A stretch of DNA of 64,000 nt from Caenispirillum bisanense (GTDB lineage: Bacteria > Pseudomonadota > Alphaproteobacteria > Rhodospirillales > Rhodospirillaceae): assembly GCF_039523075.1 (NCBI RefSeq), contig NZ_BAAAEP010000019.1, positions 13,072-77,071 on the forward strand, written 5' to 3'. The position numbers and the translations under genes were made by a program. Numbering within the stretch: the stretch's first letter is position 1; each line of letters opens with the position of its first letter. This document shows, piece after piece, positions 31,238-39,333 of this stretch. The notes below the pieces were generated by a model. It had not been told where the DNA came from. It was given only the letters and a program-made list of their open reading frames with translations, and ran no database searches.

Positions 31238-31444
31238 TCAGACGCGCGTGGTCTTGCGCTCGCTGCGCGGTCCGACGAACAGCCAGACCAGGAAGCCGAG
31301 CAGCGGGAACAGCAGGATGAACAGGATCCACAACACCTTGGCCCCGGTGCTGCGGTTGGAGCCGAACACGTTGACGATGGCCCAGATGTCCGCAATCAGC
31401 ACCAGCAGGCCGAAAATGCCACCGAATTCCGCCATTCTCATCAT
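31238..31444 (-). CDS. PLDc_N-domain small membrane protein
   Basis: The 68-residue protein has two helices joined by a short charged loop: GGIFGLLVLIADIWAIVNVF, SNRSTGAKVLW and ILFPLLGFLVWLFVGPRS. This is the PLDc_N (phospholipase D-nuclease N-terminal) domain alone, without any catalytic HKD motif. Stand-alone PLDc_N peptides are common next to envelope genes and have no known activity. It is probably co-transcribed with tspO. Confidence 0.85.
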   Translation of the reverse strand: MMRMAEFGGIFGLLVLIADIWAIVNVFGSNRSTGAKVLWILFILLFPLLGFLVWLFVGPRSERKTTRV

Positions 31445-31570
31445 ACCCTCCAGCAGGCCGCGCCATGGTCGGGCGGACCATGCGGCGGCGGGGCGCCACC
31501 CCTCAGATGAGAGGCGCAGCTCGTCCCTGCAACGCCAAGTCGCGGCCGGTCGTTCGCGGCGGCTGCGTCG

Positions 31571-32266
31571 TCAGCGCACGCCGCCGATGGCAGCCAGCCG
31601 CGGCCAGGTGAGGGTGGGATCGGGAAAGACCGACGGCGGCGGGCGCCGCGGCGGCGCCACATGCACCCGCTCCAGATGGGCGGCGATGGCCTCCACCTCC
31701 GCCACCCGCAGCAGCAGGCGGCGGCCCAGGCGGTCGCGGCGCGGCGGGCGGGCCAGCAACCGCTCCAGCCGCTCCACCACCGCCTCCGCCGACCGCACCA
31801 CCGACAGGCAGGCGGTCGCCCCGGCGCCGACGGTATCAGCGTCAGCGTCGGCGGCTTCGGCCACCACCAGCACGTCCACCGGCAGGGCGGCGGCGAAGGA
31901 GGCGGAGCGCAGGCGGCGCGACAGCAGGGCGACCGCCCGCTCCGCGAGGTGATGGCGCAGCAGCGCTCCCTGGCGGCGGGCGTCGATCACCGGCCGGCAG
32001 GGCTCGGCCTCCGGCGTCGTGCCGCCGTCGCGCAGGCAGGGGATGGCGTCCTGCCCCTGGCGGCGGAGCAGGATGAAGCCGCCGCGATGCACCACCACGG
32101 CGCCCATGTGCTCCGCCCCGCCCGCCACCGGCAGGCCGAGGCGCGGCAGCAGGCGCACGCCGGGGCGGCCGCCGAAGGCCCGCTGCAGCGCCGGCACCAG
32201 GGGATCGTCCCCGGCTTCCAGACCCGGCGTCGGCGTGATGTCGTGAACGATGGCGGCGGCGGCCAC
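31571..32266 (-). CDS. Hypothetical protein, possible degenerate NERD-like domain
   Basis: The frame codes for 231 residues from a GTG at 32266; it is open to another GTG at 32332, so the start is uncertain. A TAGTAT box at about 32302 on the same strand suggests transcription starts near 32296, which favours 32266. The N-terminal half (ITPTPGLEAGDDPLVPALQRAF..LLPRLGLPV..MGAVVVHRGGFILLRR) has the alternating strand pattern of nuclease-related (NERD) domains, but the usual Asp and Lys catalytic positions look altered. ALPVDVLVVAEAADADAD also fits that fold. The last 60 residues are Arg/Pro-rich. Function unknown. Confidence 0.5.
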   Translation of the reverse strand: MAAAAIVHDITPTPGLEAGDDPLVPALQRAFGGRPGVRLLPRLGLPVAGGAEHMGAVVVHRGGFILLRRQGQDAIPCLRDGGTTPEAEPCRPVIDARRQGALLRHHLAERAVALLSRRLRSASFAAALPVDVLVVAEAADADADTVGAGATACLSVVRSAEAVVERLERLLARPPRRDRLGRRLLLRVAEVEAIAAHLERVHVAPPRRPPPSVFPDPTLTWPRLAAIGGVR

Positions 32267-32520
32267 GGCGGCGTCCCCTGGGGCAATCTCTCCACCGCCG
32301 ATACTATTACCAGAGCACAGGCTTCGCAACACAACTTCCCCTCATCCCCCGGCCGGCCCCGCCGCATCGTGTCCCGCCGCAACCGGGCGGCGCGGGGCGG
32401 CGTTCACCTGCCGCACAGTCTTAACCGTGGGCCGCGTGGACCGGCGACGGCCGATGGGGCTATCATCGCAGAACTGCCGAGTGTGGTCGCCCGAATTTCT
32501 TCGCGTCCCGGAGGTACTCC
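32267..32520. other. Divergent promoter region ahead of the glucan-trehalose operon
   Basis: The 254 bases between the NERD-like gene and the GH13 gene are GC-rich. A TATCAT (about 32462-32467) could be a -10 box for the operon, with a poor -35. I saw no clear GGAAC...CGTT element for the general-stress sigma factor EcfG, which often drives trehalose genes in this group. Confidence 0.4.
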
Positions 32521-33852
32521 ATGACGTCAGCCGTCGGGCCTCGCGGCCCCCGCATCTACAACCTGTTCCCCCTGCTCGCCGGCCCGGTCTCCGACTGGCA
32601 TCGCCATCTGCCGCGGATTGCGCAGATGGGGTTCAACTGGATCTACGTGAACCCCTTCCACTTCCCCGGCTTTTCGGGGTCGCTCTATGCGGTGAAGGAC
32701 TATTACCGCCTGAACCCCATGCTGCGCGGCAACGCCTACGAGGCCGACGACGCGCTGCTGCGCAGTTTCTGCGACTCAGCTGCCAAGCTGGGCCTGAAGG
32801 TGATGATGGACCTCGTCATCAACCACACCTCCAAGGACAGCGAGCTGGCCGCCCAGCACCCCGAGTTCTTCGCCCGCGAGGTCGACGGCAGCCTGAAAAG
32901 CCCGTCCGCCATCGACCCGGCCAATGCGGAAAACGTCACCGTCTGGGGCGACCTGGCGGAGATCGACTTCACCCCGCGGCCGGAACTGGACGGCTTCATC
33001 CGCTACTTCCAGGACGTGGTGCGGCATTACGTGAAGCTGGGTGTGCGCGGCTTCCGCTGCGATGCCGCCTACAAGGTGCCGGCCGACATCTGGATGGCGG
33101 TCAGCCACGCCGCCCACGGCATCAACCCGGACGTGCTGTTCTTCGCCGAAACCCTCGGCTGCCGCATCGAGGAGGTGGAGGCCCTGCGCCCCGCCCGCTT
33201 CGACTACCTGTTCAATTCCGCCAAGTGGTGGGACTTCAAGAGCCCCTGGCTGCTGGAGCAGTACAACCGCTTTCGCGGCATCGCCCCCTCGGTCGCCTTC
33301 CCGGAAAGCCACGACACCCCGCGCCTGCGGCAGGAGCTGGAGGAGCGCGGCATCACCAGCGCCAGGCAGATCGAACAGCACTACCGCTCGCTCTACCTGT
33401 TCACCGCCACCTTCGCCACCGGCGTGATGATGCCCATGGGCTTCGAATACGGCTTCAAGAGCCCGCTGCACGTGGTGGAAACGCGGCCCGAACACTGGGA
33501 GCAGCCACTTTTTGACATCTCCGACTACATCTGGCGCGTCAATCAGATGCGGGCCCTGATTCCGACGCTCAATCGCGAGGGGCCGCAGTTTCAGGTGTGG
33601 TCGCCCACCGGCGTCACCGGCCTGCTGCGCAAGGATGCCGAGGGCCAGGACTGGAGCCTGGTCGTCGTCAACCCGGAGCCGCGCGGATCGTGGACGCTGG
33701 CCGGCGACGGCTCCGACCCCATCGCCCGCATCGCCATGCGGGGCCACGAAGTGACGCCGGGCGGGCGCTGCGCCGCCGGCACCGGCGAGGACGGACTGAC
33801 CAGCAAGGCCGGGGAGATCCGCGTCTTCACCGGCGACGGCCCCACCGACTAG
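32521..33852 (+). CDS. Short GH13 alpha-amylase-family protein at the head of the glgE operon
   Basis: The 443-residue protein has a TIM barrel with an intact GH13 catalytic set: DLVINHTS, Asp181 nucleophile in GFRCDAAYKV, Glu210 in FFAETLG, and Asp265 in PESHDTPR. It is shorter than GlgE (about 650) and lacks its N-terminal domains; a compact C-terminal beta domain (WSLVVVNPEPRGSW) is present. It is not glgX or malQ by motif. A GGAGG lies before the ATG and glgE follows after 45 bases. A role in releasing or trimming alpha-glucan, or in acting on maltose 1-phosphate, fits the context but is not proven. Confidence 0.82.
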   Translation: MTSAVGPRGPRIYNLFPLLAGPVSDWHRHLPRIAQMGFNWIYVNPFHFPGFSGSLYAVKDYYRLNPMLRGNAYEADDALLRSFCDSAAKLGLKVMMDLVINHTSKDSELAAQHPEFFAREVDGSLKSPSAIDPANAENVTVWGDLAEIDFTPRPELDGFIRYFQDVVRHYVKLGVRGFRCDAAYKVPADIWMAVSHAAHGINPDVLFFAETLGCRIEEVEALRPARFDYLFNSAKWWDFKSPWLLEQYNRFRGIAPSVAFPESHDTPRLRQELEERGITSARQIEQHYRSLYLFTATFATGVMMPMGFEYGFKSPLHVVETRPEHWEQPLFDISDYIWRVNQMRALIPTLNREGPQFQVWSPTGVTGLLRKDAEGQDWSLVVVNPEPRGSWTLAGDGSDPIARIAMRGHEVTPGGRCAAGTGEDGLTSKAGEIRVFTGDGPTD

Positions 33853-33897
33853 GAGACCCCGCGCCAGGCGGCAACTTGGAAAGGGAGAGCATCGCGC

Positions 33898-35949
33898 ATG
33901 GCCTACGACGCACCGCAGGGACAGCAGCAGCGCATCGTCACCCCGCAGGAGTTCGCGGGCCATGTCCGCAGCCGCTCCATCGTCATCCAGAACGTCCGGC
34001 CGGAGATCGACGGCGGCCGCTATGCCGTCAAGCGCGAGGTCGGCGACGCCCTGGAAGTGACGGCCGAGGTGTTCAAGGAAGGCCACGGCCGCATCAGCGC
34101 CATCCTGAAGGTGCGCCGGTTCTCCGACGGGTCGGACGCCTGGCAGGAACTGCCGATGGAGCTGATCAACCCCGGCCTCGACACCTGGCGGGCGAGCGTG
34201 GTGCTGCCGGAGAACACCCGCTACGTCTACACCATCGAGGCCTGGGACGACCCCTGGGCCACCTGGCAGCACGACATCGGCAAGAAGATCGAGGCCGGGC
34301 AGGACGTCGGCCTGGAACTGACGGAAGGCCGGGCGCTGGTCGACAAGGCCCGCGGCCGCGCCGATGCCGCCGATGCCCAGGCCTTCGACCTGCTGATCCA
34401 GCGCCTTGAAGCCGCCGCCGATGCCGAGGAAAAGGCCGCCGTCATGCTCGGGCGGCAGGCCGACGACCTCATGCGCCGCTGGCCCGACCGCTCGCGCGCC
34501 GTCTGCTACGACCGCCTGCTGGAGGTGATGGTCGATCCGGTGCGCGCCCGCTTCGCCGCCTGGTACGAGATGGCGCCGCGCAGCCAGGGCAGCGACCCCG
34601 ACAAGTCCTCCACCTTCGATGACTGCATCGCCCGCCTGCCGGCCATCCGCGCTATGGGCTTCGACGTGGTCTACCTGCTGCCCATCCACCCCATCGGCAA
34701 GCTGAACCGCAAGGGCCGCAACAACGCCGTCACCGCCCAGCCGGGCGAGCCCGGCAGCCCCTATGCCATCGGCTCCGACGAGGGCGGTCACGATGCCGTC
34801 CACCCGGAGCTGGGGACGGAGGCGGACTTCCGCCGCTTCGTCGCCGAGGCGAAGAAGCTGGGCATGGAGGTGGCGCTCGACATCGCTGTGCAGTGCGCCC
34901 CCGATCATCCGTGGATCAAGGACCATCCCGAGTGGTTCGAGTTCCGCCCCGACGGCACCATCCGCTATGCCGAAAACCCGCCGAAGAAGTACCAGGACAT
35001 CGTCAACGTCAACTTCTACGGCGACCACCAGCGGGAACTGTGGGAGGAACTGCGCCGGGTGTTCCGCCACTGGGTGGACTGCGGCGTCACCATCTTCCGC
35101 GTCGACAACCCCCACACCAAGCCGGTGCCGTTCTGGGAATGGGTGATCCGCGAGATCAAGGACGACCACCCGGAGGTGGTGTTCCTGTCGGAAGCCTTCA
35201 CCCGCCCGACCATGCTGAACATGCTGGCCAAGATCGGCTTCAGCCAGTCCTACACCTACTTCACCTGGCGCAACTTCCGGCATGAGCTGGAGCAATACCT
35301 GACCGACCTGGTGATCGAGGGCGAGACGCGCGAATACCTGCGCCCCAACTTCTTCCCCACCACCCCCGACATCCTGCCGGAATACCTGCAGCGCGGCGGC
35401 CGTCCGGCGCACATGATCCGCCTGGCGCTGGCGGCGACGCTGTCGTCAGTCTACGGCATGTACAACGGCTACGAGCTGATCGAGAACGAGCCGGTGCCGG
35501 GCAAGGAGGAATTCCTCAACTCGGAGAAATACCAGTACAAGGCCCGCGACTGGACCGCGCCGGGCAACATCATCGACTTCGTGACGGAACTGAACCGCAT
35601 CCGCGCCGAAAACCCGGCTCTGCACGAGCTGACCAACCTGCGCTTCCACGGCAGTTCGGACCAGAACGTCATCTTCTACGGCAAGCGCAGCTTCGATGAT
35701 GGCAACATCATCTTCGTGGTGGTGAACCTGGACCCGTTCGAGCCCCATTCCTCCACCCTCACCTTCCCGCTGGAGGAACTGGGCATCGGCCCCGACGACG
35801 CCTTCGCGGTGGAGGAACTGTTCTCCGGCACCCGCCGCCTGTGGCACGGGGCGGAGCACGACGTCACCCTCGACCCCGAGGCCAACCCGGCGATGATCTT
35901 CCGCGTCACCCGCTGGAAGACGGTGGATTACCACAGCCCCTGCTACTGA
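33898..35949 (+). CDS. glgE: Alpha-1,4-glucan:maltose-1-phosphate maltosyltransferase GlgE
   Basis: The 683-residue protein has the GlgE layout: an N-terminal beta domain (RSIVIQNVRPEIDGGRYAVKRE), a helical insert, then the GH13 barrel with FDVVYLLPIHPIGKLNRKGRNN, YAIGSDEGGHDAVHPELGT, FRVDNPHTKPVPFW (nucleophile Asp403) and VVFLSEAFTRP (Glu432). The 29-residue spacing of the two equals that of Streptomyces GlgE. It transfers maltose from maltose 1-phosphate to the non-reducing ends of alpha-1,4-glucan. The maltose 1-phosphate would come from the TreS-maltokinase fusion encoded next. A GGGAGAG precedes the ATG. Confidence 0.96.
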   Translation: MAYDAPQGQQQRIVTPQEFAGHVRSRSIVIQNVRPEIDGGRYAVKREVGDALEVTAEVFKEGHGRISAILKVRRFSDGSDAWQELPMELINPGLDTWRASVVLPENTRYVYTIEAWDDPWATWQHDIGKKIEAGQDVGLELTEGRALVDKARGRADAADAQAFDLLIQRLEAAADAEEKAAVMLGRQADDLMRRWPDRSRAVCYDRLLEVMVDPVRARFAAWYEMAPRSQGSDPDKSSTFDDCIARLPAIRAMGFDVVYLLPIHPIGKLNRKGRNNAVTAQPGEPGSPYAIGSDEGGHDAVHPELGTEADFRRFVAEAKKLGMEVALDIAVQCAPDHPWIKDHPEWFEFRPDGTIRYAENPPKKYQDIVNVNFYGDHQRELWEELRRVFRHWVDCGVTIFRVDNPHTKPVPFWEWVIREIKDDHPEVVFLSEAFTRPTMLNMLAKIGFSQSYTYFTWRNFRHELEQYLTDLVIEGETREYLRPNFFPTTPDILPEYLQRGGRPAHMIRLALAATLSSVYGMYNGYELIENEPVPGKEEFLNSEKYQYKARDWTAPGNIIDFVTELNRIRAENPALHELTNLRFHGSSDQNVIFYGKRSFDDGNIIFVVVNLDPFEPHSSTLTFPLEELGIGPDDAFAVEELFSGTRRLWHGAEHDVTLDPEANPAMIFRVTRWKTVDYHSPCY

Positions 35950-36037
35950 CCGGCCGCCGCCGCTGCTGCCGCCCCGCGCTGCTGCCGCCGCCGACCCGCC
36001 CGCACGACCCGACGCCCACCGCCCCCTGGGGAGACCG

Positions 36038-39000
36038 ATGACCGACGATCCGCTCTGGTACAAGGACGCCATCATCTACCAGGCCCACGTGAAGGCCTTC
36101 TTCGATGCCAACGACGACGGCATCGGCGACTTCAACGGACTGACCGCGAAGCTCGACTACATGGTCGACCTGGGCGTCACCGCCGTGTGGATCCTGCCGT
36201 TCTACCCCAGCCCGTTGCGCGACGACGGCTACGACATCGCCGACTACAAGGCGGTGAACCCGCGCTACGGCACCATGAAGGACTTCCGCACCTTCGTGAA
36301 GGAAGCCCACCGGCGCGGCCTGAAGGTGATCACCGAACTGGTCATCAACCACACCTCCGACCAGCATCCGTGGTTCCAGAAGGCGCGCACCTCGCCCAAG
36401 GGCTCCAAGTGGCGCAACTTCTACGTCTGGTCCGACACCGACCAGAAATACTCCGGCACCCGCATCATCTTCCTGGATACCGAGCCGTCCAACTGGTCGT
36501 GGGATCCGGTGGCGCAGCAGTACTACTGGCACCGCTTCTTCAGCCACCAGCCGGACCTCAACTGGGACAACCCGGCGGTGTTCGAGGAAGTGACCAAGGT
36601 GATGAAGTTCTGGTTCGATGCCGGCGTCGACGGCATGCGGCTGGACGCCATCCCCTACCTGATCGAGCGCGACGGCACCAACAACGAGAACCTGCCGGAG
36701 ACCCACGACGTCATCAAGCGCCTGCGCGCCTGGATGGACGAGCACTTCCCCGGCCGCATGTTCCTGGGCGAGGCCAACCAGTGGCCGGAAGACGTGCTGC
36801 CCTACTTCGGCGAGGGCGAGGGCGACGAGTGCAACATGGCCTTCCACTTCCCCCTGATGCCGCGCATGTACATGGCGCTGGCGCAGGAGGACCGCCTGCC
36901 CGTCACCGACATCATGCGCCAGACGCCCGACATCCCCGACAAGGCTCAATGGGCCATCTTCCTGCGCAACCACGATGAACTGACGCTGGAGATGGTCACC
37001 GACCGCGAGCGCGACTATCTGTGGAACTTCTACGCCATGGACCCGCGCGCCCGCATCAACCTGGGCATCCGCCGCCGTCTGGCGCCGCTGGTGGACAACG
37101 ACCGCCGCAAGATCGAGCTGCTGAACAGCATGCTCATGTCCATGCCCGGCACGCCCATCGTCTATTACGGTGACGAGATCGGCATGGGCGACAACATCTA
37201 CCTCGGCGACCGCGACGGCGTGCGCACCCCCATGCAGTGGACCATGGACCGCAACGGCGGCTTCTCGCGCTCCGACCCGGCGCGGCTCTACCTGCCCTGC
37301 GTCATGGACCCGGTCTACGGCTTCACCACCGTCAACGTCGAGGCCCAGGCCCGCAGCCCGTGGAGCCTGCTCAACTGGATGCGGCGGCTGATCACCGTGC
37401 GCAAGATGCACCAGAGCTTCGGCCGCGGCGAACTGAAGTTCCTCTACCCCGGCAACCGCAAGGTCCTGGCCTACCTGCGGGAGCACGAGGGCGAGTCCAT
37501 CCTCTGCGTCTGCAACCTCAGCCGGGCGCCGCAGGCGGTGGAGCTGGACCTGCGCGACTATGCCACCCGCGTGCCGGTGGAGCTGCTCGGCCGCTCCGCC
37601 TTCCCGCCGGTGGGAGAACTGCCCTACCTGCTCACCCTGCCCGCCTACGGCTTCTACTGGTTCCTGCTGGCCGACCAGGCGGAGGCGCCGGGCTGGCATG
37701 TGGAGGCGGTGCAGGCCATGCCGGAACTGCTCACCCTGGTGGTCGGCAACGGGCTGGACAGCGTCACCCAGGGCCGCAACAAGGACATGGTGGAAAGCCA
37801 GATCCTCAAGGGCTATCTGCCCAAGCAGCGGTGGTTCGGCGCCAAGGACGATCAGATCGTCGAGGTCACCGGCTCCGACCATGCCCTGCTGGAGGGCGAA
37901 GGCGGCCAGTTCCTGCTGCCGATCTACACGGTCAACACCGCCGGCGGCAAGCCGGGCGACTACTTCCTGCCGCTGACGGTGGCGTGGGAGACGCGCGACG
38001 ACGACCCGTTCGGCCGCCTCGCCCCCTTCACCGTCGCCAAGCTGCGGCGCGGCCCGACGGTCGGCACCCTGCACGACGCCACCGCCGACCCGCGCTTCAC
38101 CACCGCCATGGTCACCGCCATGCTGGAGGGGCGCGAGATCGCCACCGGCGCCGGCGGCCGCCTGCGCTTCGTGCCGACGGAAACCGGGCGCGGCATCACC
38201 CTTGACCGCGACGGCGAGATCCAGCGCCTGTCCAAGGAACAGTCCAACACCTCCGTCCTGGTCGGCACCCAGATGGTGATGAAGGTGCTGCGCCGGCTGG
38301 AACAGGGCATCCACCCCGAGATCGAGGTCGGCCGCTACCTGACCGACGTCGCCAGGTTCGAGAACATCCCGCCGCTTTACGGTTCGGTGGTGCTGGAGGA
38401 TTCGGCCGGCCGCGAAACGGCGCTGGCGGTGCTGCAGGGCTTCGTCCGCAACCAGGGCGATGGCTGGAGCTACACCCTGGAATACCTCGACCGGGTGATG
38501 GAGGAAGCGGAGCTGACCTCGCCGGCCCAGACGGAGGACGATACCGGCCCGCACGAGTTCTTCCTGACCCTGATGACCATCCTCGGCACCCGCGTCGGCG
38601 AGATGCACAAGGCCTTCGCCCTGCCGACCGACGACCCGGCCTTCGCGCCGGAGCCGGCGACGGAGGCGGACATTGCCGCCTGGGCCGACGCCCTTGCCGC
38701 CCAGGCCGCCGAGGCCCGGCGCCTGCTGGAGGCCGCCCGTCCGTCGCTGGAAGGCGACACCGCCGCCGACTGCGACCGCCTGCTGGCGGCGTGGGATGCC
38801 ATCGACGAGCGGGTGGAGACGCTGCGATCCCTGCCGGTGGCAGAGCTGGTGAAGACCCGCTTCCACGGCGACTTCCACCTCGGGCAGGTGCTGCTGGCCC
38901 ACAACGACTGGGTGTTCCTCGACTTCGAGGGCGAGCCGGCCCGCCGGCTGGAGGACCGCCGCAGCAAGAACTCGGCCCTGAAGGACGTGGCGGGGATGCT

Positions 39001-39322
39001 GCGGTCGTTCGACTATGCCGCCTCCGCCGCCCTGTTCCGTCGGGCGGAGATGAACCCCAACGCGAGTGACCGGCTGCGCGGATTCGCGTCGGACTGGCAG
39101 GCCTCCACCGCCGCGGCCTTCCTGCTCGGCTACCGCGACGGCATCGCCGGATGCCCGGTGTGGCCGGGCGACGGCGCCGCCGCAGCCGCCCTTCTTGAAG
39201 CCTTTACGCTTGAAAAGGCCCTTTACGAAGTATGCTACGAAGTGGCCAACCGGCCCGACTGGCTGCGCATTCCGGTGCAAGGCGTGCTAAGGCTTGTCGC
39301 ATCGGAGCGCCCCGAGCAATGA
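36038..39322 (+). CDS. treS: Trehalose synthase-maltokinase fusion (TreS-Mak)
   Basis: The 1094-residue protein fuses two enzymes. Residues 1 to about 550 are TreS: DPLWYKDAIIYQAHVKAFFDAN, GMRLDAIPYL (Asp203), FLGEANQWPED (Glu245) and LRNHDELTLE (Asp313). It isomerises trehalose and maltose. Residues about 560-1094 are maltokinase (Pep2): a start FLPKQRWFGAKD-like segment, FHGDFHLGQVLL with Asp945, and FLDFEGEPARRLEDRRSKNSALKDVAGMLRS with Asp962. It phosphorylates maltose to maltose 1-phosphate. The fusion channels trehalose into the GlgE pathway. Its stop overlaps an in-frame ATG of glgB, so the operon is tightly coupled. Confidence 0.95.
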   Translation: MTDDPLWYKDAIIYQAHVKAFFDANDDGIGDFNGLTAKLDYMVDLGVTAVWILPFYPSPLRDDGYDIADYKAVNPRYGTMKDFRTFVKEAHRRGLKVITELVINHTSDQHPWFQKARTSPKGSKWRNFYVWSDTDQKYSGTRIIFLDTEPSNWSWDPVAQQYYWHRFFSHQPDLNWDNPAVFEEVTKVMKFWFDAGVDGMRLDAIPYLIERDGTNNENLPETHDVIKRLRAWMDEHFPGRMFLGEANQWPEDVLPYFGEGEGDECNMAFHFPLMPRMYMALAQEDRLPVTDIMRQTPDIPDKAQWAIFLRNHDELTLEMVTDRERDYLWNFYAMDPRARINLGIRRRLAPLVDNDRRKIELLNSMLMSMPGTPIVYYGDEIGMGDNIYLGDRDGVRTPMQWTMDRNGGFSRSDPARLYLPCVMDPVYGFTTVNVEAQARSPWSLLNWMRRLITVRKMHQSFGRGELKFLYPGNRKVLAYLREHEGESILCVCNLSRAPQAVELDLRDYATRVPVELLGRSAFPPVGELPYLLTLPAYGFYWFLLADQAEAPGWHVEAVQAMPELLTLVVGNGLDSVTQGRNKDMVESQILKGYLPKQRWFGAKDDQIVEVTGSDHALLEGEGGQFLLPIYTVNTAGGKPGDYFLPLTVAWETRDDDPFGRLAPFTVAKLRRGPTVGTLHDATADPRFTTAMVTAMLEGREIATGAGGRLRFVPTETGRGITLDRDGEIQRLSKEQSNTSVLVGTQMVMKVLRRLEQGIHPEIEVGRYLTDVARFENIPPLYGSVVLEDSAGRETALAVLQGFVRNQGDGWSYTLEYLDRVMEEAELTSPAQTEDDTGPHEFFLTLMTILGTRVGEMHKAFALPTDDPAFAPEPATEADIAAWADALAAQAAEARRLLEAARPSLEGDTAADCDRLLAAWDAIDERVETLRSLPVAELVKTRFHGDFHLGQVLLAHNDWVFLDFEGEPARRLEDRRSKNSALKDVAGMLRSFDYAASAALFRRAEMNPNASDRLRGFASDWQASTAAAFLLGYRDGIAGCPVWPGDGAAAAALLEAFTLEKALYEVCYEVANRPDWLRIPVQGVLRLVASERPEQ

Positions 39323-39333
39323 GGGAAGAACGC

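Noticed and set aside
31661..32524. 287-codon plus-strand frame opposite the NERD-like gene
   Set aside because: Its composition (Gln/His/Arg/Ala-rich) is like other shadow frames; the minus-strand product has a more natural strand/helix pattern.
35906..39280. 1124-codon minus-strand frame
   Set aside because: It is antisense to the treS-mak fusion, whose motifs and ribosome-binding site are clear.
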